In this document: piece after piece, positions 51,138 to 59,639 of the stretch
Layout: every line of letters starts with the position of its first letter
Position numbering within the stretch: the stretch's first letter is position 1
Assembly (NCBI RefSeq): GCF_016862215.1
Contig: NZ_BOMN01000122.1
Coordinates: 55,575-119,574 of the forward strand
Source: Winogradskya humida
GTDB lineage: Bacteria; Actinomycetota; Actinomycetes; Mycobacteriales; Micromonosporaceae
Direction: 5' to 3'
Length of the DNA stretch: 64,000 nucleotides
Notes under the pieces: generated by a model
The model's input: only the letters and a program-made list of their open reading frames with translations
The model's database searches: none
What the model was told of the DNA's origin: nothing
Position numbers and translations under genes: made by a program

Positions 51138-51718
51138 GGGGCAGTGCTCCCCATCGGCATGGCGGAAGCGGGGGCGGACCCGGGCATGGCCATGCCCGGG
51201 TCGTAGCTCTCGCCGGCGCCGGCGAAGGGCTTGGCGATCGCGGTGAACGGGACCGTCGAGCCGTCGGCGAGCTTCAGGGTGAACGAGACCTCGTCGCCGG
51301 CCTCGATCGCCGCGGCGGGCTTCATCAGCATCAGGTGGTCGCCACCGGGGTTGAGCTCGTGGGTGCTCCGGGCCTTGATGACAAAGCCCCCCTGCTTGGG
51401 CTGCATGACCATCTTGCCGTCCTTCATGGTCATCTCGTGCAGCTCCATCGGCGAGGCCGGTGACTCCGCGCTCGTGATGGTGATGTCGGCGCCGGTGTCG
51501 TTGACCAGGACGCCGAACGCCGCGGTCATGGTCCCGGCGGTGGCGGCCTTGACCCACGGGTCCTTCACGGTCAGCGTCGCCGCCACAGTGGACGGGCCCG
51601 GGGCCGGAGTCGCGCCGGAGGAGGAGTCGCCGCCGCAGCCGGCGAGTCCCAGGGTGGCGAGGACACCGGCCAGCACGGTCACGGACAGCGTACGGCGGCG
51701 AATCGAGGGGTTTCGCAT
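51134..51718 (-). CDS. PCu(A)C copper chaperone lipoprotein
   Basis: A 194-residue lipoprotein (lipobox LAGC, Cys28) of the PCuAC family. The Cu(I) ligands follow the H-M-X10-M-X21-H-X-M pattern: ELHEMTMKDGKMVM and later GGDHLMLM. An extra Met-rich tail (YDPGMAMPGSAPASAMPM) may bind more copper. It would deliver copper to the CuA or CuB centre of cytochrome oxidase or to other extracellular copper enzymes. The ATG at 51718 fits the signal; it starts 31 bases after the CopD-CtaG stop. Confidence 0.93.
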   Translation of the reverse strand: MRNPSIRRRTLSVTVLAGVLATLGLAGCGGDSSSGATPAPGPSTVAATLTVKDPWVKAATAGTMTAAFGVLVNDTGADITITSAESPASPMELHEMTMKDGKMVMQPKQGGFVIKARSTHELNPGGDHLMLMKPAAAIEAGDEVSFTLKLADGSTVPFTAIAKPFAGAGESYDPGMAMPGSAPASAMPMGSTAP

Positions 51719-51749
51719 GATATCCGTTCGTTGAAGGGGTTTCGCATAG

Positions 51750-53753
51750 TTAGTCGCGACCCCCTCGCGAGAAGTTCCCGGTTTCTTGAGAAGCTCGGGC
51801 CAGGAACGCGTTGTAGCGGGCGAGGTCGTCCTCCTCGCCACTGGCTTCGGCGCGGTCGGCGGCGCGGTCGAGGCGGGCCTGCTCGCGTTCGTCGGAGCGG
51901 ATCCACTGGCGGACCAGCAGCAGCATGACGGCCACGGCGGGCAGCTCGCCGAACGCCCAGGCCAGTCCGGCGCCGAGGTGCTGATCGGTGAGCAGGGACG
52001 AGGCCCACGCGGGGTGCACGGCGGTGTACCAGTCCGCGGCGATCACCGTCGTGGACTGCAGCAGCACGAAGCCGAAGAACGCGTGCGCGACCATGGCGAG
52101 GAAGTGCACGACGGTGAGCAGCGCCGGATGGACACGGCGGCGGCCCGGGTCGATGCCGATCAGCACCCAGAACAGCAGGTACCCGGCGAGTACGAAGTGC
52201 ACCAGCATCGCCAGGTGCCCGAGGTGGTAGCGCATCAGCGTGCCGAGCAGGTCGCCCATGTAGAGCCCGTACAGGCTGACGACGTAGATGCCGAGGGCCA
52301 CGAGCGGATGGCTGAGCAGGCGGAAGACGCGGCTGTGCAGGGCCAGCAGCAGCCACTCCCGGGCGCCGCGCACCTGCGGATCCGACGGCCGCTTCAACGC
52401 GCGCAGGGCCAGGGTCACCGGGGCGCCCCCGACGAGCAGCAGCGGCACGACCATCGACAGGACCATGTGCTGCACCATGTGGACGCTGAACAGCACGTAC
52501 GCGTACTTCGCGACGCCCAGGCAGGTGATCGCGCCGAGGAGCAGCAGGCCGCCGATCCAGGACGCTGTCCGGCTCATGGGCCAGGCGTGACCGGCCCGGT
52601 GCAGGCGGCGCACCCCGGCCAGGTACGCGAGGATGCCTGCGGCGACGACGGTCAGGAAGAACATGTCGGGCAGGAAACCGGCGAAGAGCCGCGCCGCTGT
52701 GAGCGGGCCGGGCTGGTCGAAGCCGAGCAGTTCCACGAGCGGGTCCGGCTGATCGGGTTCCACGACGGGGGTGGGGCTGCGGGACAGGGCGACGGCGAGC
52801 CCGATCGCGGCGCCGAGCACCGCGAGCTCGCCCGCCGCGAGGCGCAGGAACGCCCACGGTGCCCCCGCGCGCAGCGCCGGCAGGGTCCGGGAGCGGTGGA
52901 CAGCGCCGATCACCCCGGCCAGCGCGAGCGCCAGGACCTTGAGCAGGACGAGGACGCCGTAGCGGGAGGTCCACAGGGCGTCCCACTGACCCAGTCGCAC
53001 GATGGCGTTCGCGGTGCCGCTGATCGCCGTTGCCCCGAAACACGCCAGCGCCAACCGGCTGTAGCGCTCAGCGGTGTCCGAAAATCGGCGATGACGGCGT
53101 ACGGTCAGCAGTCCTGCCAGACCACCCACCCAGAGTGACGCCGCGGCAACGTGCAGGGCCAGGCTGGTCACCGCGAGTTGATGATCTCCCGCGCCGGCCG
53201 AGTGGCCGGTCAGCGCCGGTGGCAGCAGCGCCACCAGCGCGAGGCCGGCGGTGACCGCGGCTGTCCCCCGCGAGACCCCGGAGCGCGACAGGATCACCAC
53301 GGCCAGCGCCAGCCCGATCTGGGTCAGCAGTGCCTGCCCCTGCGAGATCGAGAACGCGAAACTGAGGACGGACTGGCGGCTGAGCTGCCCCGGCGGCACG
53401 CCCAGGATGTCGGACACCGTGAACATGACCAGGGCGGCGCAGGTCAGCGCCCAGCCGAGGGCGAGCCAGGTCGTGCGGCGCAGCAGCTGCCAGCCGTGTG
53501 CCGCGACGCTGGTGCCGTCGCCGGGCAGCAGGAACGCCGCGGTCACGGTCAGGCCCACGGTGAGCACGCCGAGGACGTTCGCGAGGGCGGTGAGCGCCGG
53601 GAGGGTCCACTCGGTGACGGCGCCGGGGCTCGGGATGCCGGGCAGCACGCTGTCGTCGACGGCCCCGCCGAAGAGCAGGGCCGCCACGAGGGCCACCACG
53701 GTCGTACCCATGGCCGCCGCCACCACGGACGGCGTCCTCACCGCATCACGCAC
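51750..53753 (-). CDS. CopD-CtaG fusion membrane protein
   Basis: A 667-residue membrane protein joining two families. The first half is CopD-like (copper transport; HSAGAGDHQLAVTSLALHVAAASLWVGGLAGLL). The second half is Caa3_CtaG-like, a cytochrome c oxidase assembly factor (VLFSVHMVQHMVLSMVVPLLLVGG, AMVAHAFFGFVLLQS). Many His residues line the helices. The start is uncertain: GTG 53753 begins the frame, but GTG 53741 or ATG 53711 may be used. It is the first gene of the operon with PCu(A)C, Dyp peroxidase and CopC, supplying copper to the oxidase. Confidence 0.92.
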   Translation of the reverse strand: MRDAVRTPSVVAAAMGTTVVALVAALLFGGAVDDSVLPGIPSPGAVTEWTLPALTALANVLGVLTVGLTVTAAFLLPGDGTSVAAHGWQLLRRTTWLALGWALTCAALVMFTVSDILGVPPGQLSRQSVLSFAFSISQGQALLTQIGLALAVVILSRSGVSRGTAAVTAGLALVALLPPALTGHSAGAGDHQLAVTSLALHVAAASLWVGGLAGLLTVRRHRRFSDTAERYSRLALACFGATAISGTANAIVRLGQWDALWTSRYGVLVLLKVLALALAGVIGAVHRSRTLPALRAGAPWAFLRLAAGELAVLGAAIGLAVALSRSPTPVVEPDQPDPLVELLGFDQPGPLTAARLFAGFLPDMFFLTVVAAGILAYLAGVRRLHRAGHAWPMSRTASWIGGLLLLGAITCLGVAKYAYVLFSVHMVQHMVLSMVVPLLLVGGAPVTLALRALKRPSDPQVRGAREWLLLALHSRVFRLLSHPLVALGIYVVSLYGLYMGDLLGTLMRYHLGHLAMLVHFVLAGYLLFWVLIGIDPGRRRVHPALLTVVHFLAMVAHAFFGFVLLQSTTVIAADWYTAVHPAWASSLLTDQHLGAGLAWAFGELPAVAVMLLLVRQWIRSDEREQARLDRAADRAEASGEEDDLARYNAFLARASQETGNFSRGGRD

Positions 53754-53817
53754 CTCAGCACAGTCGGTGACGGGACGCGGTGAGTTCCCGGGCGTGACCC
53801 ACGACTCCCGATCCGGG

Positions 53818-55614
53818 CTACACCGCGGGCGGGGTCACCTTCAGCGTCATCATCGGGACGGCGCCGGTGAGCTGGGAGCGGACCTCGATGCGGACGCCTG
53901 CGCGGGCGACCTGGACCGAGTTCTCCGGGTTGGCGGCGTTCCAGTAGGCGAGGGGGTCGGCGTCGGTGAAGACCGGGATCGCCGGCTGCTGCGGGACGGT
54001 GACCGGGGTCCCGTTGCTGTGGAACGTCACCGGGTCGGTCCTCTGCAGGCCGAACGTGGCGTCGAACGGCTGGCGGCGGTTGTTGAGGACGGTGCCGTCG
54101 GGGAACACGATCGGGGCCGGGCGGGCGTCGACCGGTAACGTCAGGCCCGTACCCGGATGCTGGCTGGTGTTGTTGTCACCGGCGGCGGGGTTGACGTACC
54201 AGACCAGAAGTCCATCCTGGTAGGGGAAGCGTTCCACCCAGTCGGGCCGGGAGTCGCGCCAGCCGAAGTTGTACGGGCCCAGCTTGAGCGTCTCGTCGAA
54301 GCCGGTGTAACCGCGATACTCGGCCGCGTAGTACGAGCCGTCACTCAGCGGCACCACCACCGCCTCCGGCAACCGTCCGTCACCGCCACTTGCCGGACTC
54401 AGCGTTACGATCTTGGTCGCGCCGGGCTGCACGGTGACGAAGTTCGACCAGCCGAGAGCGATCTTCTCCCAGGCACCGAGGTAGCCCGGCGTCGAGCCGA
54501 TCGACGAGCCGCCGCGGTTGAGCCACGAGCCGGAGGACATCAGCGTCCAGAAGCCGGTGCCGTTCTCGCCGCCGGCCGTGTCGTAGAGGTCGGGCAGGCC
54601 CAGGTCGTGGCCGAACTCGTGGGCGAAGACGCCGAGGCCGCCGTTCTCGGGCTCGGTCGTGTAGTCGCCGATCCAGATCCCGGTGTCGCCGATCTGCACG
54701 CCGCCGGCCCGGTTGTTCGCGGGACCCGTGCCGCCGATCTGATCGGCGAAGGCGTACCAGCGGTGCGACCAGATCGCGTCGTCGCCCTGGGCACCGCCGC
54801 CGGCCTCCTCGCCCTCGCCGGCGTGAACGGCCTGGAAGTGGTCGATGTACCCGTCGGGCTCGTTGAAGTCGCCGTCGCCGTCGTAGTCGTAGCGGTCCCA
54901 GACGTCGAACGTGGACAGGTACTTCCTGATCTCCGCGGGCCGCTTGCCCGAGGCGGCCTGGGCGCCGTACCAGGCGGTCGCGCTGTCCTTGACGAAGTTC
55001 CAGTAGCCGTCGTCCTCGCCGATGGCGTTGCTGCCGTACCGGGCCTCGTTGTACGGGACCTTGACCCAGCTGGAGACGTCGCCGCCGACCGTGTACCTTC
55101 CGCCCGACTGCTTGCGGTAGAAGCTCGTCATCGACTCGTTGAGCTTCGAGAACAGCAGGCTCTGGTAGTAGGCGGGGCTGAAGTCGGGCGCCCAGAGCGT
55201 GGAGTTGTCGTCGGTCGCGCTGCCGTCCCAGTTCCGGTCGGGGGCCGGGATGCGGTTGTGCGACGGGCCGGGCGTACCCGCGGTCTCCGGTGTGGTGGCC
55301 TCGCCGAACTCGACCAGGAAGCTGAGGATCGGGTCGGTCTTCGCCGCCTTCTTGCGATACTCGACGTACCGTTTGTCGCCGAGCTTGACGACCTCGGAGC
55401 CCGTGCGTTGCAGCGTCTTCGCGGTGCCGGCGACGAGCTTGCCGACAGCCTCGGTGCGCTCGGCCGCCAACTGCTCCCCGAGCGGGTGCGGCAGGTCGTC
55501 CTCGCCGAGCGACGCCTCACCGGAAAGAGGGGCGGGTGCGGCTGCGGCCGGGATCGCCGTCACCGGCGCGAACACCAGGACCCCGGCGAGCACGACACTG
55601 AGATGCCTTTTCAA
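53818..55614 (-). CDS. Secreted M6-family metalloprotease (immune inhibitor A-like)
   Basis: A 598-residue protease with the zinc site HEFGHDLGLPDLYD (His332, Glu333, His336; HExxHxxGxxD). M6 hallmarks include NGTGFWTLMSSGSW and PGYLGAWEKIALGW. The start is a TTG at 55614: it gives a good signal peptide (KRHLSVVLAGVLVFAPVTA) and has TAGGAG 8 bases upstream, while longer readings to 56016 cross another gene. The N-terminal 100 residues are probably a propeptide. The middle has Asp/Asn-rich segments (DYDGDGDFNEPDGYID), likely calcium sites. It is divergent from the SnoaL-like gene. Confidence 0.92.
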   Translation of the reverse strand: MKRHLSVVLAGVLVFAPVTAIPAAAAPAPLSGEASLGEDDLPHPLGEQLAAERTEAVGKLVAGTAKTLQRTGSEVVKLGDKRYVEYRKKAAKTDPILSFLVEFGEATTPETAGTPGPSHNRIPAPDRNWDGSATDDNSTLWAPDFSPAYYQSLLFSKLNESMTSFYRKQSGGRYTVGGDVSSWVKVPYNEARYGSNAIGEDDGYWNFVKDSATAWYGAQAASGKRPAEIRKYLSTFDVWDRYDYDGDGDFNEPDGYIDHFQAVHAGEGEEAGGGAQGDDAIWSHRWYAFADQIGGTGPANNRAGGVQIGDTGIWIGDYTTEPENGGLGVFAHEFGHDLGLPDLYDTAGGENGTGFWTLMSSGSWLNRGGSSIGSTPGYLGAWEKIALGWSNFVTVQPGATKIVTLSPASGGDGRLPEAVVVPLSDGSYYAAEYRGYTGFDETLKLGPYNFGWRDSRPDWVERFPYQDGLLVWYVNPAAGDNNTSQHPGTGLTLPVDARPAPIVFPDGTVLNNRRQPFDATFGLQRTDPVTFHSNGTPVTVPQQPAIPVFTDADPLAYWNAANPENSVQVARAGVRIEVRSQLTGAVPMMTLKVTPPAV

Positions 55615-55749
55615 GAAGATAACTCCTATTTGTACGCACTTGGAGATCATCATTCTCACGGGTACGCGACCCGCCACCCGCCGCGACGCGCCACCACTAG
55701 TCCGATTTGTCCGGACGCGCCACCGGGATCGCGGCATTAACCTGGCTGC

Positions 55750-56142
55750 ATGACCGCATTCAGGAAGGCCGTCGAAGCGCGTGACGCCGAGGCCATCGAG
55801 GCAGCGCTCGCGGACGACGTGGTGTTCCAAAGTCCCGTGGCGTTCAAGCCGTACCAGGGCAGGGCCCTCACGGCCGCGATCCTGCGCGGCGTGCTGCGGG
55901 TCTTCGAGGACTTCCGCTACGTGCGCGAGCTGAGCGGCGACGACGGCCGCGACCACGCCCTGGTCTTCGAGACCCGGGTCGGGGACGTACGCGTCGAGGG
56001 CTGCGACTTCCTGCACCTCGACGCCGACGGCCTGATCGACGAGCTGACGGTCATGGTGCGTCCCCTGTCCGCGGCCCAGGCCCTGTCGGCGGCCATGGCA
56101 GCGGAATTTCCCCGGATCCAGCGCGAGGCGACCGGCTCGTAG
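55750..56142 (+). CDS. SnoaL/NTF2-like small protein
   Basis: A 130-residue protein of the cone-shaped NTF2-like fold (ARDAEAIEAALADDVVFQSPVAFKPYQG, HALVFETRVGDVRVEGCDFLHLDADGLIDELTVMVRP). Members include polyketide cyclases, ketosteroid isomerases and non-catalytic binding domains; the role here is unknown. Full length is present. It is read in the same direction as the nitroreductase gene 73 bases downstream. Confidence 0.8.
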   Translation: MTAFRKAVEARDAEAIEAALADDVVFQSPVAFKPYQGRALTAAILRGVLRVFEDFRYVRELSGDDGRDHALVFETRVGDVRVEGCDFLHLDADGLIDELTVMVRPLSAAQALSAAMAAEFPRIQREATGS

Positions 56143-56166
56143 AAGAGGCGATGGGCCCGCCGGTTC

Positions 56167-56180
56167 GGGACCTCACGCCC
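56167..56180. promoter_or_regulatory. DosR/DevR-like box upstream of an Acg-type gene
   Basis: TTC then GGGACCTCACGCCC: the left half TTCGGGAC equals the DosR consensus, and the right half keeps CCC, with one mismatch at the inner G. It lies 36 bases before the nitroreductase ATG. In Mycobacterium tuberculosis the related acg gene is a strong DosR target (established knowledge), which supports the call. Confidence 0.45.
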
Positions 56181-56215
56181 TGCCCGGCCGGCGCGCGCCG
56201 GCCGACGATGGGGTC

Positions 56216-57304
56216 ATGTCGCCATCAACACGTGAGTTCGAGGCCGCCGCGCGGGCGGCGTTGCGCGCCCCGTCGGTGCTCAACACCCAGCCCTGGCGGT
56301 GGCGGATCACCGCCGACACCCTCGAGTTGTACGCCGATGTCGGCCGGCAGCTGAGCATCGCCGACCCGTACGCCCGGCGGTTGCTGATCAGCTGCGGCAC
56401 CGCCCTGCACCACGCCCGCACCGCCCTGGCGGCGACCGGTCACGAGGTCGTCGTCGAACGGATCCCCGCGGGAGCGTGGCCGGCGCTGATCTCCCGGCCG
56501 GCGTCGCTGATCTCCCGCCCGGCATCGCAGATCTCCCGCCCGGCATCGCTGATCTCCCGCCCGGCGTCGCTGATCTCCCCGTCGGCGGAGCTGGGCGAGC
56601 AGGTGCCGCTGGCCCGGTTGCGGCTCGGCGCGGCGGTGCCTGCGGATCCGGGGGCCGGGGACCTGGCTGCGGCGATCCCGTTGCGGCGTACCGACAGGCG
56701 GGGTTTCAGCAGTGAGCCCGTCAGTGACGACCTGATCGACCAGCTGCGCCGCGCTGTGGAGCACGAGGGGGCGCACCTGCGGCTGGTGCCGCGTGAGCAG
56801 ATCCCGTTGCTGGCACTCGCCGGGGAGCTGGCCAACGAGACCGAGGCCGAGGACCCGGCGTTCCGGCAGGAGCTGATCCGCTGGACGTCGCGGCCGGCCG
56901 GGCACGGTGACGGCGTCCCACCCGGGGTCGCCGTCCGGCAGACGCTGCGCCGGGTCCCGGTCCGCGACCTGGCACCGCTGGGTGGCGCGGGGCTGACGGC
57001 GGGGCGGGGGAACGACCGCGGTGCGGCGTACGTGATTCTCTACGGCCCGGCCGAGAGCCCGCTCGACCTGCTCCGCGCCGGCGAGGCCCTCTCCGCCCTG
57101 CTACTGCTGGCGACCAGCGACGGTCTCGCCACCGAACCGTTCAGCGAGGCCGCAGAGGTCGCCTGGCCGCGCCGCCTGCTGGGCGAGCTGCTCGGCGACG
57201 GCGGCATCCCGTTCCTCGCCGTCCGCCTCGGCCACCCCGCGACGGCGGGCCCGCTACCCCCGGTCCCCCGCCGCGACGCCGGCGAGGTCATCACCATTGA
57301 GTGA
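56216..57304 (+). CDS. Acg-family nitroreductase-like protein
   Basis: A 362-residue FMN-binding protein of the Acg/Rv3131 group: MSPSTREFEAAARAALRAPSVLNTQPWRWRI is the family start and AAIPLRRTDRRGF, LLRAGEALSALLLLATSDGLATEPFSEAAEV and FLAVRLGHP follow. In mycobacteria these proteins belong to the dormancy regulon; some members have lost catalysis and sequester flavin. A stretch of five 7-residue repeats (LISRPAS) is inserted at about residues 90-122. The DosR-like box lies just upstream. Confidence 0.85.
   Translation: MSPSTREFEAAARAALRAPSVLNTQPWRWRITADTLELYADVGRQLSIADPYARRLLISCGTALHHARTALAATGHEVVVERIPAGAWPALISRPASLISRPASQISRPASLISRPASLISPSAELGEQVPLARLRLGAAVPADPGAGDLAAAIPLRRTDRRGFSSEPVSDDLIDQLRRAVEHEGAHLRLVPREQIPLLALAGELANETEAEDPAFRQELIRWTSRPAGHGDGVPPGVAVRQTLRRVPVRDLAPLGGAGLTAGRGNDRGAAYVILYGPAESPLDLLRAGEALSALLLLATSDGLATEPFSEAAEVAWPRRLLGELLGDGGIPFLAVRLGHPATAGPLPPVPRRDAGEVITIE
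56485..56580 (+). repeat. 21-bp tandem repeat inside the nitroreductase gene
   Basis: Four full 21-bp units and a partial fifth, GCTGATCTCCCGCCCGGCRTC, encoding Leu/Gln-Ile-Ser-Arg-Pro-Ala-Ser. The frame is kept. The insertion lies between the first helical region and the central domain of the Acg-type protein and is unlikely to be shared across the family. Confidence 0.93.
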
Positions 57305-57728
57305 GCCGGCGACCTCGCGGACGCAGGCACGCAGCCAGCCGTGGGCGCCGTCGGCGTCGTAGCGCTGGTGCCAGGCCTGGGAGATCTCCAGCGGGGGCAG
57401 GTCCATCGGCGGGTCGAGGGCGACCAGGCCCAGCGTGTCGCGGGTGTGGCGGCCGATCCGGGCGGGCAGGAGTCCTACGAGGTCGGTGCGGGCGCAGACC
57501 AGGACCGCGGCGGCGTACGTCGGGACGGCCATCGCCACTTGACGGTGCAGTCGGTGAACAGCGGTTCGACCCGGATCTCCGGCGGCGGGGCGTCGGCCTG
57601 CAGACGGGTGAGCAGCTCCGGGCCGAAGGAGATCGCGACGTCCTCGGCCAGGGTCGCGAACGTGCGCTCAAGGCGCGACAGATCCGGCGGGCCGGGCGGG
57701 GTGAAGACCGCCTGCGCCCGCTCGGCGG
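57254..57728 (-). pseudogene. LysR-type regulator remnant
   Basis: Two pieces of a LysR substrate-binding domain in different frames. The upstream piece (about 57728-57560) reads AQAVFTPPGPPDLSRLERTFATLAEDVAISFGPELLTRLQ; the downstream piece (57538-57254) reads AVPTYAAAVLVCARTDLVGLLPARI to SQAWHQRYDADGAHGWLRACVREV. The middle of the domain is missing at the joint near 57540, and the N-terminal HTH is missing altogether. The end overlaps the nitroreductase 3' end by 51 bases. It is not functional. Confidence 0.75.
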
Positions 57729-57979
57729 GTTCGGGTTGGGTGTGGGGTTGGTCGCGGTCTTCATCGCGTACGCGCTGCGTCAACGCGCAGTACCTGCAGG
57801 ACGTCAAGGGGTACTCGACGCTGCTCACCGGTTTCGCGATCGCGCCGCTCGCGGTCGGGGTGGGCGTCATGGCCGCGGGGGGTGACGCCCTGGCGGCCAT
57901 CCTCGCGATGGCGACGATCGTGGTCGTCGCGACGTGGAGGACGCCGGCTCCCGTGGCCCTCGCTGAGGTCAGCGGGTGA
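57728..57979 (+). pseudogene. Remnant of a DHA2-type MFS efflux pump
   Basis: Starting at the point where the LysR remnant stops, the plus strand reads FGLGVGLVAVFIAYALRQ in one frame, and after a frameshift near 57780 NAQYLQDVKGYSTLLTGFAIAPLAVGVGVM, which are a middle-helix segment and loop of 14-helix DHA2 pumps. It then jumps to a terminal helix ending ILAMATIVVVATW. N-terminal helices and several later ones are missing. It was probably divergent from the LysR gene before a deletion removed both 5' ends. Confidence 0.72.
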
Positions 57980-57996
57980 GCGGATAGCATCGGCCG

Positions 57997-58308
57997 GTGG
58001 AGAAGCTGACGGACGCGACCCGATCGCTGCGCTGGTATGCCGGGCTCACCGTGGTCCTGTTCGGGGTGGTTCCCGCGGTGATGGTGGCGCTGCTGGTCGC
58101 CCGGGGCAACACGCCGGGATCGGTCGGCTACCTGCTCATCGGCGGTATCCCGCTCGTGGTCGCCGCGCTGGTCCAGCTGATTCGCGGCCTGACCGGCACC
58201 GACCCGGAGGAGATCTCCCGGCGGCTGCATCTGAGCATGGCCCTGGTCGCCGGCGCGGATGTCCTGCTGCTCGGCGGCAACGCCCTGATCCGCATGGCCA
58301 CGAATTGA
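57997..58308 (+). CDS. Small membrane protein of unknown function
   Basis: A 103-residue protein with three hydrophobic helices (WYAGLTVVLFGVVPAVMVALLV, VGYLLIGGIPLVVAALVQLI, LSMALVAGADVLLLGGNALI). No family is recognised. The GTG start is 17 bases after the end of the MFS remnant. It is 47 bases upstream of the ferric-reductase-like gene on the same strand, so the two may be cotranscribed. Confidence 0.6.
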   Translation: MEKLTDATRSLRWYAGLTVVLFGVVPAVMVALLVARGNTPGSVGYLLIGGIPLVVAALVQLIRGLTGTDPEEISRRLHLSMALVAGADVLLLGGNALIRMATN

Positions 58309-58355
58309 CCGCCGGCACTATGGCGCCGTGCTGAATTTGCTCTAGCGTCGGCGGG

Positions 58356-59630
58356 GTGATCTGGGCTTTTCTGGTGGCCAATGCCGTCGTCGTGCATGCG
58401 ATGTACTTCGCGGTGGACTCGCCCGCGCACAACACGTTCGGGGCGATCGGGCGGCTGCTCGGTCTCTACCTCGCGTTCATGCTGGTCGTGCAGGTGCTGC
58501 TGATCGCGCGGCTGCCGGTGCTGGACCGCAGGTACGGCATGGACCGGCTCACCGCGTGGCATCGGTGGACCGGGGTCTCGATCTTCTGGCTCGCGCTGCT
58601 GCACCCGTCGTTCGTGCTGCTGGGGTTCGCCCGCTACGACAGGATCCCGGTGCTGCGCGAGACGGTGAACTTCTCCGAGCAGACGCCGGTTCTGCTGGGG
58701 ATGATCGCGGTCGGTCTGATCGTCGTCGTGGTGGCGCTGTCGGTGCGCACCGCGCGCAAGCGGCTGCCCTACGAGGTGTGGCATGCCATTCATTTCCTGG
58801 TGTACGCGGTGATCGTGCTCGCCGTGATCCACCAGGTGTACGAGGGCACCGCGTTCACGGTCAACGCCGTGACGCAGGTCTACTGGTGGGGGTTGTGGGC
58901 GTTCGCGATCGGGGCGCTGCTCACCGGGCGGCTGGTCGTGCCGCTGGTCCGTAACGCCCGGCACCGGATGCGGGTCGGTGCCGTTGTTCCGGAGGCGGGC
59001 GACGCGGTCTCCGTACACGTCACCGGTCGTGACCTTGATCGGTTGAACGCCCGCGCGGGGCAGTTCTTCCTGTGGCGGTTCCCCGGTCACAACCCGTGGT
59101 GGCAGGTGAACCCGTTCTCGCTGTCGGCCGCGCCGGACGGCACCACGCTGCGGCTGACCGCGAAGGGCATCGGGACCACCAGCTCGGGGCTGCGTGACCT
59201 GCCGGTCGGCACCCGCGTGCTGATCGAGGGCCCCTACGGCGCGATGACCACGGCGAAGCGGGTCCGGGAGAAGTCGCTGCTGATCGCCGGTGGCATCGGC
59301 GTCACCCCGATCCGGGCCCTCCTCGAAGACCCGGACCTGGGTGACGCCGTCGTGCTCTACCGCGTGCGGGACGCCGCCGGCGCGGTCCTCGGCGACGAGC
59401 TGCGCGACCTCGCGGGCGACCGCCTGCACCTGCTGACCGGCCGGACCGGTCCTGACAACAACCCGTTCACCGCGCAGAACCTCGTCGCGCTCGTCCCCGA
59501 CGTCGCCGACCGCGACGTCTTCATCTGCGGCCCGGCCGGACTGACCGACGCCGTCCTGCGAACGCTGAGCGAGCTCCGCGTGCCCCGGAAACAGGTGCAC
59601 GCGGAGCTGTTCAGGCTTGCCGGCGGGTAG
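58356..59630 (+). CDS. Ferric-reductase-like transmembrane flavoprotein
   Basis: A 424-residue protein: a six-helix ferric-reductase-like haem domain (HRWTGVSIFWLALLHPSFVLLGFAR, VWHAIHFLVYAVIVLAVIHQVYEG; paired His residues for haem) followed by a ferredoxin-NADP reductase module. The FAD segment is NPFSLSAAPDG and GQFFLWRFPG; the NAD(P)-binding glycine loop is LLIAGGIGVTPIRALLED; the end is VFICGPAGLTDAVLRTL. It would move electrons from NAD(P)H across the membrane, for example to ferric or cupric ions. The GTG at 58356 begins at the first helix. Confidence 0.9.
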   Translation: MIWAFLVANAVVVHAMYFAVDSPAHNTFGAIGRLLGLYLAFMLVVQVLLIARLPVLDRRYGMDRLTAWHRWTGVSIFWLALLHPSFVLLGFARYDRIPVLRETVNFSEQTPVLLGMIAVGLIVVVVALSVRTARKRLPYEVWHAIHFLVYAVIVLAVIHQVYEGTAFTVNAVTQVYWWGLWAFAIGALLTGRLVVPLVRNARHRMRVGAVVPEAGDAVSVHVTGRDLDRLNARAGQFFLWRFPGHNPWWQVNPFSLSAAPDGTTLRLTAKGIGTTSSGLRDLPVGTRVLIEGPYGAMTTAKRVREKSLLIAGGIGVTPIRALLEDPDLGDAVVLYRVRDAAGAVLGDELRDLAGDRLHLLTGRTGPDNNPFTAQNLVALVPDVADRDVFICGPAGLTDAVLRTLSELRVPRKQVHAELFRLAGG

Positions 59631-59639
59631 AACTCCGGT

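Noticed and set aside
53818..56016. Long form of the M6 protease
   Set aside because: The extra N-terminus crosses the divergent SnoaL-like gene and would bury the signal peptide.
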